Positions 21,140-30,190 of a stretch of DNA of 35,463 nucleotides are shown piece by piece. The first letter of the stretch is position 1; the number at the start of each line of letters is the position of its first letter. The translations under genes were made by a program, and so were the position numbers. This DNA is from a virus: positions 1 to 35,463 of IMG/VR virus record IMGVR_UViG_3300046096_000124; one strand, given 5' to 3'. The notes under the pieces were generated by a model that saw only the letters and a program-made list of their open reading frames with translations, ran no database searches and was not told the origin of the DNA.

Positions 21140-21342
21140 ATGATGTATATTTGCGCTTTAATTTTTGCCCAGTTTCTCACATCCTGTTCCTCAAGAATTC
21201 CAGCATTTAACACTTGATCAATCAAACCTGTGACAAGTGTGTTTATACCATCCTGAAAATAACCGCCCCCATACATGAAAGCAAATAATTCTTGCATCTT
21301 CTGTGCCTTGATTTCTTCAATTGTTAATTCTTGTGGATCCAT
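21127..21342 (-). CDS. Small hypothetical protein before the holin
   Basis: A 71-residue protein, MDPQELTIEEIKAQKMQ onward, acidic and helical, with 'LITGLIDQVLNAGIL'-like hydrophobic heptads (about 38-51). It lies between the beta-propeller fibre gene and the candidate holin and overlaps the latter. Small proteins of this kind near holins are sometimes tail or lysis accessories; no family assigned. Confidence 0.5.
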   Translation of the reverse strand: MDPQELTIEEIKAQKMQELFAFMYGGGYFQDGINTLVTGLIDQVLNAGILEEQDVRNWAKIKAQIYIICNK

Positions 21343-21357
21343 ATATTTATTTTAATT

Positions 21358-22539
21358 TTATTGTCTTAATGTGATCCAGTATGTGCCATCAGAAATGACA
21401 CGAAAAGATCGTGTGTTTGCACTCCATGATGAATATGGAATTGTGATTATTGTTAATGCATTATCTGTGTTTGTTGGCACTATATCCACCAATATTTTAC
21501 CAAAAATAAATGGTGAATTTACATAACCATATGGCGCTGTAATCAAATATTCTTTACCTTTGTTTGCAACTGATGGTGCTGGTAATGTTAATGAAAGCAC
21601 TGGCACATATGTTGAAATTTGTAATTTAGAAAATTGATTTGGTGATGATGATTGCCCTTCAAAAATAAAAGTCCCATCATTATATGCACTACTTCCTGAT
21701 GAATACTGACATTTTGTCAAAATTGATTCTAATTCTGTTGTAAAACTATATTTACAAAAATATGGAATACCATTAATTTGTTTTCTGTAATAAATTGAAT
21801 TATCTGCTTGCCTATATGATCCTGCATTTGATGGAATTATATTTGATATTGCATAAGCAACACCTCCTGTAATTCTCCAAGATTGTGCATTTGTTGTTAT
21901 ATAAATATTATCTGATGCATCACACCAAATTGCATCAACTGTATTTCCATGCAAATCTGTTGATTGCACTGTTGAAACAACCCCAGCTGGTGTTATTTTA
22001 TAAACTTTGCCTGTATATCCTACCGCATACAAATCACCAGTCACTGGATTTCTTGTTAATCCGTAAACACTCGCTGGACATGTTGCAAAGTTTGTAATTG
22101 CACCAGCTGAGTCCATCTTTTTGATATTTGCTGTGTAGTCTGTATAAAACATGTTTGTGCCATCTGTTGCATGGCATGTTATGCCATTTGCATTTGCATT
22201 CCCTAAAACAGAATAAGTATTTGTGGCAATGTTATATTTTGCAAGCTGTGTTGTTCCTGACGCTGATCCAAAAAACAAAACATTGTTATCTGCTGATGCA
22301 AAGTTTTTATCACCGTATAAATAATGCCCACTCATTGTTAAGTTTGTATATGAATTTGATGCTGCTGATGGCTTCAAAATTAAAACATCATCATCAAGTG
22401 TTGGTGTATATGGCGATGTCACATCTTTTATTGTCCTTAAATTTCTGCCAACATATTCAAAAGTATCATTCAAATCTGTTTGAGTGACTTTTTCGCCTGT
22501 TATGAATTGTGTTAAAAGTGATTTTAATCTAATTGACAT
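21358..22539 (-). CDS. Tail fibre-like protein with a beta-propeller
   Basis: A 393-residue protein. The N-terminal 45 residues ('SLLTQFITGEKVTQTDLNDT') look like a virion attachment segment. Residues about 70-290 contain repeated blades of the form 'YxxDGT..xYxTD...NIKKMD..GAIT', 'DLYAVGYTGKVYKITPAGVVS' and 'NIYITTNAQSWRI', typical of NHL/SBBP beta-propellers. The C-terminal 80 residues ('LPAPSVANKGKEYLITAP') resemble a phage fibre tip domain. Likely a receptor-binding or adhesion protein at the tail end. Position after the hub and before lysis genes agrees. Confidence 0.65.
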   Translation of the reverse strand: MSIRLKSLLTQFITGEKVTQTDLNDTFEYVGRNLRTIKDVTSPYTPTLDDDVLILKPSAASNSYTNLTMSGHYLYGDKNFASADNNVLFFGSASGTTQLAKYNIATNTYSVLGNANANGITCHATDGTNMFYTDYTANIKKMDSAGAITNFATCPASVYGLTRNPVTGDLYAVGYTGKVYKITPAGVVSTVQSTDLHGNTVDAIWCDASDNIYITTNAQSWRITGGVAYAISNIIPSNAGSYRQADNSIYYRKQINGIPYFCKYSFTTELESILTKCQYSSGSSAYNDGTFIFEGQSSSPNQFSKLQISTYVPVLSLTLPAPSVANKGKEYLITAPYGYVNSPFIFGKILVDIVPTNTDNALTIITIPYSSWSANTRSFRVISDGTYWITLRQ

Positions 22540-22545
22540 ATATTT

Positions 22546-23007
22546 TTATAAGACTGTTAAAGTCCAATCAAGTGTTAATGTTTGTGTGTTTGTTTTTACA
22601 ATATCTATTGCAACCCTTGAAAGTAATGTGCCTGTGTTTGCTGTGCCTGATCCACCTGCAAATATTCCTGCTTCTTTATGAGTTCCAACCGCTTCTGTTG
22701 CACCAAAAAATGCTGTAACAAAAGCAATATTTGATGCTGATGTTCTTGATGCAACCGCATTTCTATATGCTTCTGTTTGCAATTGTGTATTTCCATTTGC
22801 TGGTGCATTTGTGCCTGATCCAACTGCTGCATATGTGGCAAGCAAAGGTGTTGCTGGTGATGGATTTGTAAGATGTGATGCAAACAAAGCGCGTGCTACT
22901 GTTGGCACAATATTATCATATTCTTTTATGATTTTCTCACCTGTGTTAATATCAGTCAAAGTGAATTTATAGTGACCTTTTAATCCAAATTTTTCTTGTT
23001 TTTCCAT
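22546..23007 (-). CDS. Phage tail/baseplate-associated protein
   Basis: A 153-residue protein beginning MEKQEKFGLKGHYKFTLTD. The segments 'NIVPTVARALFASHLT', 'YAAVGSGTNAPANGNTQLQTEAYRN', 'FFGATEAVGTHKEAGIF' and 'TLTLDWTLTVL' recur in a broadly distributed phage tail protein group. Beta-rich with a conserved 'DWTLT' end. It lies between the hub and propeller genes with an exact leaderless-type promoter 6 nt upstream. Specific role unknown. Confidence 0.6.
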   Translation of the reverse strand: MEKQEKFGLKGHYKFTLTDINTGEKIIKEYDNIVPTVARALFASHLTNPSPATPLLATYAAVGSGTNAPANGNTQLQTEAYRNAVASRTSASNIAFVTAFFGATEAVGTHKEAGIFAGGSGTANTGTLLSRVAIDIVKTNTQTLTLDWTLTVL

Positions 23008-23013
23008 ATACTT

Positions 23014-23022
23014 ATTATACCA
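23014..23022 (-). promoter_or_regulatory. Extended -10 promoter, leaderless spacing
   Basis: The minus strand reads TGGTATAAT; the hexamer ends 6 nt before ATG 23007. Overlaps the gap after the hub stop. Confidence 0.74.
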
Positions 23023-23026
23023 TATG

Positions 23027-25549
23027 CTAATTTGCTAATGGTGACCCGTTTAAAATAAAATTCTTCTTTTTTGGCTCATCTATTTCATACCAAACATTGT
23101 CAAACCATGCATTCATTGATAATGTCCCTGGTGCCCAATGCCCATAACAAAATGCAATTGGCTGAATATAGCTTGTGTTTGCTGTTGTTGTAAATTCAAC
23201 AACATATTCTGTCCAATTTGTTGTTGTTGTGATTCTTGCACCATCTGCCTGTATTCCTGCATTTGTGCCATCTGCTTTTGATTCAATAAAAGACATACCT
23301 GCGCCTTGTCCTGCTGGTGCTGATCCTGAATAATATTGTGTTTTCATCCAATAGTGGAATTTGTATTTTGTATTTGGCAATACTTTACATTTTGATTTGC
23401 CTAAATAACCAATAAAATTATCTAATTCACCATTTAAAAACAACTCACAATATGATGATGTGCCTGGCAAAGACATTTTAACTGATTTTGTGCCTTGATA
23501 TTTTGTTGTTGTATCAATTGAAACCACACCACCATTCACCCCAACTGGTGTATATTCTGAAAAACCATTTTCAAAATCACTATTTGGATATGTAATGTTA
23601 TAAATATCGCCAAGCACAAATTCAACTGGATAATCAAGGCCACGATCAATAAAAGTTTCATTTACATTTATATTTTCATCTGGCAAATCAACTGCTGCTG
23701 TGATGCTAAAAGTTTCTGCAACATTTATTGTTTCATCATTGAAAATTGCTTTTTCAAGTGTTTCATCTGCTGTGTCATTTACCAAACGATCTTCTGATCT
23801 TAAAAGATCAATCAAAATGCTAATTATTGACATTGTGCGTAATGTTGCAAGTTTTACATCATAAATAATCAATGGATCATCACCGCCTGAAATCATTGAC
23901 ATTGAAACACTTTGAATCAACAAATCTTCATCAAATCCACGATTTGCTGATGCAACATTTATGATCTGCCCTGATCTCAAACCAGAAATATATGTTTTAA
24001 AACCACCCTCAATAACACTTTGGCCATATGCTTCAAGTTCTGCTTTTGCAAATGCAAATGCCTCCTCTTTTGATTTTATTGTGAGATCTTTTTTTGCAAA
24101 TTCATATACTCCATATTTTTCAATTGAAATTGAATCTTGAAACTGCACCTGCACTGGAAAAAGTGGAATACCCTCAAATGTGATATTGTTTGTGCCTGAT
24201 GTTGGCGCAACCCTGAATCTCACATATTTTTCTTGATAAGACCAGAAACAATCTGCTGCATCTTCTGGTGTTAAATAATCAAGACCACAAGTTTGTGTGA
24301 CCCCACCAATTTTAACAACTGGCATTTGTGAAAATTTATTTGCTAATACAAAGTGCTTTTTCACACCATCACCATTTTGTGATTCTGTTCTCAATGCACC
24401 CTCTGATTCTCCACCCCTAATATAAACACGATTTCTTAATTGTGAAATATCGTTTGAAATAAAAAGTGAATTATAAATGTGATTTTCTAATGTATCAGAA
24501 AGATTAAATGGTGAATTTATTGTGTTTTTTTCAAAGAAATATATTGATTTATCATAATCAACATACCATTGAAAATTTGTTAATTTTGAAAGTTTTTCAA
24601 GTGCTGCTGTCACTGAAATTCTATTGAAAGCAACTGTTTTAACATTCAACTCACAATTTACATTTTTAACATTAAATGTATTGACTGTTGAAACTTTAAA
24701 TTCATCAACAAATGCTGTCATGTTTGTGCCTGTGACTGCAAAACCAACTTCTGTGAATCCTGATGCAATATATATTGGATCAGAAAAATATTGTTTAAAA
24801 TCAGTGTGCGAAATTGTGAATGATTGTTTTACAACTCCATTTACTTTTATATCAAATTTTGCATCACTATATCCTGGCCTTTTTGTAGATTTAAAAGCAA
24901 AAACATAATATCCTGAAACAAGCGGATTCATATATTTATATCCATAACCTGGACCATCACCAGTTCCTGCATCATCTTGCAACGTCATCACCTGATTGCC
25001 ATCTGTTGCATTTGCTTGACCATAAGCTGATCCATTTTCTGCAAGTCCTGATCTGCCACTAAATGCCCATGTATAACCATTTGGCCTTAATTTAAATTTT
25101 CCAGGCTCTGCACTCACATCTGGCACTTCAAAAGAATACACATCATCTTGATATGGCAAACTCACTGATTCCATTCCTTTTTTCCAATCAATGATGTATC
25201 TGTAATAAATATCTTTGATCACTTCATTTACAGTAATATCTTTGTATCTTTCAACAACCAATGATCTATCAAGATATTGTGACCAGTCTTTGCAATCAAC
25301 TGAATATGTGATTTCTTTGTTGAAATCCATTGATTCTTCAACTTTTGTGGTAACACCGCCATAAACTAAATTTGCATCATCATACATCGCAACTTCCTGT
25401 CCAACTTCTGGCTTTGTTGTGATTGATCCATATTTATATGTTTCAAACTGCAAAGTATCAACACGTTGATTGATGTTGTCTGTTTTTTTGACACTGCCCA
25501 TCAAAACTTTTGATGATATATCTACATTGTTTATTTTAATTATTATCAT
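23027..25549 (-). CDS. Large tail hub/baseplate protein with carbohydrate-binding-like modules
   Basis: An 840-residue protein. The N-terminus ('INNVDISSKVLMGSVKKTDN', 'GSITTKPEVGQEVAMYDD') resembles the gp27-like or Dit/Tal hub fold of siphophage tails. A jelly-roll-like insertion lies near 150-290 ('SGRSGLAENGSAYGQANATDG'). A second module occupies about 650-830 ('NSDFENGFSEYTPVGVNGG', 'YQGTKSVKMSLPG', 'YKFHYWMKTQYY'), a CBM4/9-like pattern. It would form the tail tip and bind cell-surface sugars. The start overlaps the tape measure stop (ATGA), so translation is coupled. Confidence 0.72.
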   Translation of the reverse strand: MIIIKINNVDISSKVLMGSVKKTDNINQRVDTLQFETYKYGSITTKPEVGQEVAMYDDANLVYGGVTTKVEESMDFNKEITYSVDCKDWSQYLDRSLVVERYKDITVNEVIKDIYYRYIIDWKKGMESVSLPYQDDVYSFEVPDVSAEPGKFKLRPNGYTWAFSGRSGLAENGSAYGQANATDGNQVMTLQDDAGTGDGPGYGYKYMNPLVSGYYVFAFKSTKRPGYSDAKFDIKVNGVVKQSFTISHTDFKQYFSDPIYIASGFTEVGFAVTGTNMTAFVDEFKVSTVNTFNVKNVNCELNVKTVAFNRISVTAALEKLSKLTNFQWYVDYDKSIYFFEKNTINSPFNLSDTLENHIYNSLFISNDISQLRNRVYIRGGESEGALRTESQNGDGVKKHFVLANKFSQMPVVKIGGVTQTCGLDYLTPEDAADCFWSYQEKYVRFRVAPTSGTNNITFEGIPLFPVQVQFQDSISIEKYGVYEFAKKDLTIKSKEEAFAFAKAELEAYGQSVIEGGFKTYISGLRSGQIINVASANRGFDEDLLIQSVSMSMISGGDDPLIIYDVKLATLRTMSIISILIDLLRSEDRLVNDTADETLEKAIFNDETINVAETFSITAAVDLPDENINVNETFIDRGLDYPVEFVLGDIYNITYPNSDFENGFSEYTPVGVNGGVVSIDTTTKYQGTKSVKMSLPGTSSYCELFLNGELDNFIGYLGKSKCKVLPNTKYKFHYWMKTQYYSGSAPAGQGAGMSFIESKADGTNAGIQADGARITTTTNWTEYVVEFTTTANTSYIQPIAFCYGHWAPGTLSMNAWFDNVWYEIDEPKKKNFILNGSPLAN

Positions 25550-27600
25550 GCAATTTTTATATTTTGTTTTAATATATCAACAAGACCTGCACCGATTTCT
25601 TCTGCAATTCCATTTTTACCCATGAATGAATTGCCTGTGATATTTATCACAATTGCACCACCACCAAATGATCCTGCTTTTGAAATTGATCCATAACCTT
25701 GTGGCACAAATAATTCTGGCCCATTTTCACCAACAATATATGGTGATTGTGGATTTACTGGACCACCACCTGCTCTGAAAAGATTTGTCACACCACTTGA
25801 AACAGTGTTATATCCACTTGAAATTGATGATCCAACACTTGAAACAAGAGATTTTGCACTGTTAAATGCATTCATAACTCTTTGTATTTGCTGTTCAATC
25901 CAATCAATACCTGATTTAATTGTGCTTTTGATTGATTCCCAAATGCTCACAAAAGTCCCTTTGATTGATTCCCAAACATTATTCCAAACTGTGCTAATTG
26001 AATCCATCGCTGCCGCAATTCCATTTTTCAAAAATTCATATTTGCTTCTGATATAATCAACTAAAACACTGATTTGATTTGAAAACCATGTCCATTTCAA
26101 AACCATCCAATTTATAATCTGATCTTTATTTTGCCACAATAATTTCATCACTTCAATCATTGCAAAAATCTGTCCAATGATTGGCAATGCAATTAAAAAT
26201 TTACCATAATCATCCCAAAGTGCTTTTAATTGTGTTGTGATTTCTGTCCAATGATTGTATAAATACACACCTGCTGCAATCACTGCTAAAACTGCAATCA
26301 CAATCAAACCAATTGGCCCTGTTATCAATACCCATGCCGCACCAACTGCTGGTGCTATTGTGACAATTGCTGCAAATATAGCAATCAATCCTGTAAATGC
26401 TAATGTCAAACCAATGATCCATGCTGAAAGTGTTGGATGCTTTGCAACAAAGTCACCCAATGCCTGCACAACTGGCTGTATTGCATTAAAAAGTGCCTCA
26501 AATGCTGGCTTTACTGATGTTCCAATAGAGATTGCAACATCATCAATAACACCCTTGAATTGCTCCAAAGTTCCCTTTGTATTATCCCATCTTTTTCTGG
26601 CATTCTCTGCTGCATCAGTCCCCTCAATTGCTGTTTGTAATTTTGTGAATCCATCTGCTGTTTGCTCTGACAATGCTGAAACTGCCCTCATGGCATCAGT
26701 TCCAAATATCAATGTCATGTAATAGTTCCTTTGTTGATCAGTCAAACCAGACATTGAATTGTGCAAAACTTGTGTGATTTCTGCCATTGATTTAATGGAT
26801 CCATTTGTATTATAAAATTGATTTTGACCATCTTTTGTCATCAAATTTAATTCCATCATGGCTTCTGTTGCTTCTTTTGATTGTGGCACAAGTCTTTGAA
26901 ACATTGTTTTCAATGATGTTCCTGCATCTGATCCTGATTTAAAACTGTTTGAAACTGCTGTGACTGTGGTGTTATAATCTTTCAAAGAAATACCCATTGC
27001 TTTTGCTGCACCTCCACCTTGTGCAAGTGCAAGTGCGTAATCATCAATGCTGAATTTTGATTGATTTGTTGTGCCTGTGATTGAATTTACAACTTGTTTC
27101 AAATCTTTTGTTTGCAAACCAAAAACAAGCATTGCTGATGTCGCAATATCTGCTGCTGTTGCCAAATCTGCACCTGTGGCTGCTGCAAGATCAAGTGTTG
27201 AATCAATTGCCCCATCCATTATTTGTGCTGTGTTTAATCCATTTTTTGCCAACATTTCCATTGCACCTGCCGCTTCTGTTGCTGAATATCCAGTTTCTCG
27301 CCCTAATTGTCTTGCTTTATTTGTTAAATTTTCAAATTCTGCTGATGTTGGTGCTAAAACTGCATTTACCGCTGACATTGTATGCTCAAATTCAACAAAC
27401 ACATCCATTGATCCTTTTACAACCAAACCAATACCAGCAAAAACCGCACCTGCGACTTTGCCTGCGTCTTGTATTTTCTCTTTATTTGTTTGTATATATC
27501 CATTAAGACCATCAACAGATTGCTTCACCGAATTTATCGCTGCTGTTGCATTGTTTTGTGCCTCAATAATGAGTGTTAATTTTTCTTGTGATGTTGCCAT
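25546..27600 (-). CDS. Tail tape measure protein
   Basis: A 684-residue protein. Residues about 60-330 match the TP901 tape-measure core ('ARQLGRETGYSATEAAGAM', 'GADLATAADIATSAMLVFGL', 'DALALAQ'-like segment, 'GTSLKTMFQRLVPQS'). Hydrophobic stretches at about 392-450 ('IIGLTLAFTGLIAIFAAIVTI', 'IGLIVIAVLAVIAAGVYLY') suit membrane insertion during DNA entry. The C-terminus has the usual 'RAGGGPVNPQSPYIVGENGPELFVP'. It sets tail length, at roughly 0.15 nm per residue about 100 nm. UGA is the stop, overlapped by the next ATG. Confidence 0.93.
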   Translation of the reverse strand: MATSQEKLTLIIEAQNNATAAINSVKQSVDGLNGYIQTNKEKIQDAGKVAGAVFAGIGLVVKGSMDVFVEFEHTMSAVNAVLAPTSAEFENLTNKARQLGRETGYSATEAAGAMEMLAKNGLNTAQIMDGAIDSTLDLAAATGADLATAADIATSAMLVFGLQTKDLKQVVNSITGTTNQSKFSIDDYALALAQGGGAAKAMGISLKDYNTTVTAVSNSFKSGSDAGTSLKTMFQRLVPQSKEATEAMMELNLMTKDGQNQFYNTNGSIKSMAEITQVLHNSMSGLTDQQRNYYMTLIFGTDAMRAVSALSEQTADGFTKLQTAIEGTDAAENARKRWDNTKGTLEQFKGVIDDVAISIGTSVKPAFEALFNAIQPVVQALGDFVAKHPTLSAWIIGLTLAFTGLIAIFAAIVTIAPAVGAAWVLITGPIGLIVIAVLAVIAAGVYLYNHWTEITTQLKALWDDYGKFLIALPIIGQIFAMIEVMKLLWQNKDQIINWMVLKWTWFSNQISVLVDYIRSKYEFLKNGIAAAMDSISTVWNNVWESIKGTFVSIWESIKSTIKSGIDWIEQQIQRVMNAFNSAKSLVSSVGSSISSGYNTVSSGVTNLFRAGGGPVNPQSPYIVGENGPELFVPQGYGSISKAGSFGGGAIVINITGNSFMGKNGIAEEIGAGLVDILKQNIKIA

Positions 27601-27605
27601 AAGAT

Positions 27606-28090
27606 TTATTGTTTAATTTTGGAATTCAACTTTTCAAGCTGTTTATTTTCTTCCATCCATACTTTAATTATACCATCCACAAACCATGTTGGCTGTGCCA
27701 TATATTCATCGTATGTCCATCGCATCTTTGTGCAAACATCAATCATCCTCCGATCTATGATTTTTTTTTTCCTTTCATTGATTCCCTAACTTCTGCAAGC
27801 ACCTCATTGTATTCATCAACTGGAAGATCTTGCACAAGATCAAAAACATTTGCTGATTGACCATTTACTGATTTAATAACATGTTTTATTGCTTCATTGT
27901 CAATAAGTAATGCAACATCCATTGAAATTGATGATGTTTCAACCCCATTTTGCCCCGGCTTCATTTTCATTTGTGCAAACATTGGTGCATTGATTTGTTG
28001 ATGTTCGCGCCCATTGATCCAGTCAAGCATAACAATTTTTGTGCCTGCTGTTGTTGTAAATTCTTTGATTCTGTTTGTATCGTTTTGCAT
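27606..28090 (-). CDS. Tail assembly chaperone GT fusion via -1 frameshift
   Basis: The upstream frame (28090-27755) encodes 111 residues and ends after GKKKS. Just before the stop is A10 (27761-27770, GGAAAAAAAAAATCA), an A-AAA-AAA slippery site. A -1 shift joins a second open frame of about 50 residues ending at 27606 ('IIDRRMIDVCTKMRWTYDEY', 'QPTWFVDGIIKVWMEEN'). The fused length of 485 nt plus one re-read base equals 162 codons exactly. G and GT products are needed to load the tube protein on the tape measure. It sits between tube and tape measure genes, the universal place. The downstream frame has no good start of its own and fills an otherwise empty 154 bp. Confidence 0.85.
27755..28090 (-). 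CDS. Tail assembly chaperone, unshifted product (gpG-like)
   Basis: 111 residues, beginning MQNDTNRIKEFTTTAGTK. The core 'IVMLDWINGREHQQINAPMF' and the helical region 'DVALLIDNEAIKHVIKSVNG', then 'DLVQDLPVDEYNEVLAEVRE', suit gpG-like chaperones. It ends in a Lys-rich tail encoded by the slippery run. It is the abundant form expected when ribosomes do not shift. Confidence 0.8.
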   Translation of the reverse strand: MQNDTNRIKEFTTTAGTKIVMLDWINGREHQQINAPMFAQMKMKPGQNGVETSSISMDVALLIDNEAIKHVIKSVNGQSANVFDLVQDLPVDEYNEVLAEVRESMKGKKKS

Positions 28091-28109
28091 AAATTTAATT
28101 TATTTTTAT

Positions 28110-29105
28110 TTAGTATGTTGCTAATTCATTCACCACTTTAACTGTGATTGCTGAATTGTCTTCTAATGAATAGTGACATGAAATGCCAAGTTCTTCTGTG
28201 ACAATATCATCAATTGGCCTGTTGGCTTTATAATCTTTGATTGTCACATTTGGAAGTGTGATTTTAATCTCTGGATTTGATGCTGTTCCAATTGTTTTTG
28301 ATGTATTGATCATTGAAATTTCCATCGCAAACACTGTTGCATTTACATATTTATCATGATTGTCTTTGCCTGTATAATCAACAGTCAAAGTTCCTTCAAT
28401 TTCATAAGTCATCCCGAGAATGTCTATTGGTGAGATTGATGCCACACACATTTGAGGCTTTGCATTATTGGCAATTTTCATTTTAAAGTCTTTAATACAG
28501 ATTGCATCTGCTGATGAAAGACCTGCAACATCACTTGCAATTTTCACACGAATATCATGATTTCTGAAATAGTGATCATCATCTGAAAAAGCTGGTGTGT
28601 AAGATGGTGTTTTTTCTGCTTCACCTGCTGCCAAAAATGATGCTGTTGCATTCACAAGATCATCCATTGGTGTTGAAAGTTCAAGTGCTGAAACAAGTGC
28701 AAGTTTATATTCATAATCTGTGAATCCTGGCTGTGATAATGCAAGTGTCAAAGATGGATTTGATGGATTTGATGAAAGCACTGAAAAAGTGTGTTCATAC
28801 ACTGTTGCATCTCCAACCTTTGCTGTTGAATTTACATTGCCAAGCAATGATTTTAATATATAACCAATTGTTTTATTTCTAACATTAAATTCAAGTTCGC
28901 CCTCTGCTCTTTTGTGAGTGACTTCTTGACCTGATGATGAAAATCGTGTGCCACGAGTTTCTTTGATTGCTGTTTTTTCAACAACAACATTTATTCCAGC
29001 TGGTGCTCTTGCTGGGATCCAAGCTGCTGGTGCAACTGGTGTTCCTCTTGTTGTTTCTTTACCAACCCCAAGATTTACATTTTCACCTAAAAGATAGTTT
29101 GCCAT
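28110..29105 (-). CDS. Major tail tube protein
   Basis: A 331-residue protein beginning MANYLLGENVNLGVGKE. The early 'TRGTPVAPAAWIPARAP' and 'TRGTRFSSSGQEVTHKRAEGELEFNVR' are typical of phage tube proteins that must assemble around the tape measure. Beta-rich throughout, with a possible immunoglobulin-like second half (about 200-331, 'YEIEGTLTVDYTGKDNHDKYV'). Next to the chaperone genes. Larger than many (160-230 residues), which supports an added domain. Confidence 0.82.
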   Translation of the reverse strand: MANYLLGENVNLGVGKETTRGTPVAPAAWIPARAPAGINVVVEKTAIKETRGTRFSSSGQEVTHKRAEGELEFNVRNKTIGYILKSLLGNVNSTAKVGDATVYEHTFSVLSSNPSNPSLTLALSQPGFTDYEYKLALVSALELSTPMDDLVNATASFLAAGEAEKTPSYTPAFSDDDHYFRNHDIRVKIASDVAGLSSADAICIKDFKMKIANNAKPQMCVASISPIDILGMTYEIEGTLTVDYTGKDNHDKYVNATVFAMEISMINTSKTIGTASNPEIKITLPNVTIKDYKANRPIDDIVTEELGISCHYSLEDNSAITVKVVNELATY

Positions 29106-29120
29106 AATATTTTGTGTTTG

Positions 29121-29294
29121 TTAATTTTTTTGTGATGTTAATTCTATTGCTAATTTGTGCGCTTCTTCAAGCGTTGTGGCTTCAACAACAACACCCAAAG
29201 ACGGAAAACTAAATTTCTTTTTCCTTATGATTTCAACAGAATCAATTGATTCTGGCTTCATATCCTTTGTATTGTATTTGTTATCTTTTGCCAT
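29121..29294 (-). CDS. Small hypothetical protein in the tail operon
   Basis: The ATG at 29294 gives 57 residues (MAKDNKYNTKDMKPE). An upstream start (29327) would encode MLMQMVWYNIN, which is promoter sequence inside the previous gene's end, so I reject it. The core 'KFSFPSLGVVVEATTLEEAHKLAIEL' is beta-alpha. A leaderless-type promoter lies 6 nt upstream. No family. Possibly a tail accessory. Confidence 0.55.
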   Translation of the reverse strand: MAKDNKYNTKDMKPESIDSVEIIRKKKFSFPSLGVVVEATTLEEAHKLAIELTSQKN

Positions 29295-29300
29295 ATTTAT

Positions 29301-29309
29301 ATTATACCA
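29301..29309 (-). promoter_or_regulatory. Extended -10 promoter containing the upstream gene's stop codon
   Basis: The minus strand reads TGGTATAAT; its TAA is the stop of the tail-terminator-like gene and the hexamer ends 6 nt before ATG 29294. Confidence 0.75.
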
Positions 29310-29724
29310 TACCATCTGCATCAACAATCTTTATACATTCAAGATTTATCTCTGCCATTCTAAATATTCCACCCTCTCTTTCTTCATATTGCCAAACAGA
29401 TGGCACTGGCTTCACCCAATCGCATGCTGGATCTAAAACATTTCTTTTGTTAAATAGTTTGATCACATCATCTGCAACAGATTCAAGTGCAAGTTCTTCT
29501 GCTTCCTGATTTTCTTCACTTGTAATTGGATAATATACTCTGACTTTAAAAACAAAAGTTCTTTTGTCTTTCAATGTTGATCCATAATCAGTTTGATTTT
29601 CTGATGGTGAAATAACCGCAACTGGATAACCCTCAAATCTTGTGCGATCTGTTAAATATACTTTTTCAAGCTTTGCTGATGTGTCAAGCACTTCTTTTAT
29701 TTTTTGTCTTATTTCTGAAAACAT
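29302..29724 (-). CDS. Tail terminator-like protein
   Basis: A 140-residue protein. 'MFSEIRQKIKEVLDTSAKLEKVYL' then 'FEGYPVAVISPSENQTDYGSTLKDKRTFVF' and 'YPITSEENQEAEELALESVADDVIKLFN' follow the pattern of gpU/gp17-like tail terminators that cap the tube. It is placed after the gp10-like gene and before the tube, as expected. A GATAAT box sits 6 nt before the ATG. It ends in GMV, with the stop inside the next promoter. Function is by position and fold pattern. Confidence 0.65.
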   Translation of the reverse strand: MFSEIRQKIKEVLDTSAKLEKVYLTDRTRFEGYPVAVISPSENQTDYGSTLKDKRTFVFKVRVYYPITSEENQEAEELALESVADDVIKLFNKRNVLDPACDWVKPVPSVWQYEEREGGIFRMAEINLECIKIVDADGMV

Positions 29725-29736
29725 ATATTTATTATC

Positions 29737-30189
29737 TTATATTTCAATTATATCACGAATGATTGCTGCAAATTCATCATTGACCTCATCGCGCTTGTTA
29801 TCAACTGCCCTTTGCAAGAATGGATTTGCCTTTGTGCCTGGATGTTTTACAACTTTGCCAAAGATTCTACCTGATCTTCTATCTGCCAAAACTTTTTTTG
29901 TTTTGATTCTTATTTCATGTGGCCTTGATCCCTCATGCACAACCAAACCATATGATGCACCAACAACAACCGCTGCTTTTGCAATTCCAAGTGTATTTGC
30001 TGAAATAGATTGTCTTAAATTTCCACCATTGGCTTGTTTATTCACCGGTGCTTCTTTCATGGCTTCTGCTTGAATTAAAAAAGATGATTTCACAACTGCT
30101 TTGTGCAAACCTTTTGTTATTTCAATTGGCATTCTTGCAAAATGTGATTGTATTTTATCAATGTTTTTTATTTCAATTTTTATTTGCAT
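29737..30189 (-). CDS. HK97 gp10-like tail completion/connector protein
   Basis: The ATG at 30189 gives 150 residues. 'FARMPIEITKGLHKAVVKSSF' then 'SYGLVVHEGSRPHEIRI' and 'VKHPGTKANPFLQRAVDNKRDEV' are the hallmark segments of the HK97 gp10 family, a head-tail connector ring component. It starts 1 nt after the preceding stop. Length typical (130-170). Confidence 0.88.
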   Translation of the reverse strand: MQIKIEIKNIDKIQSHFARMPIEITKGLHKAVVKSSFLIQAEAMKEAPVNKQANGGNLRQSISANTLGIAKAAVVVGASYGLVVHEGSRPHEIRIKTKKVLADRRSGRIFGKVVKHPGTKANPFLQRAVDNKRDEVNDEFAAIIRDIIEI

Positions 30190-30190
30190 A

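Noticed and set aside
25546-25549. Alternative genetic code with UGA as sense
   Set aside because: UGA ends the tape measure gene exactly at the next start (ATGA) and also ends the PLA2-like gene, so it is a stop.
27071-27616. 181-codon plus-strand frame opposite the tape measure
   Set aside because: Antisense shadow of a repetitive, Ala-rich gene; no promoter or family signal. The same applies to all other plus-strand frames.
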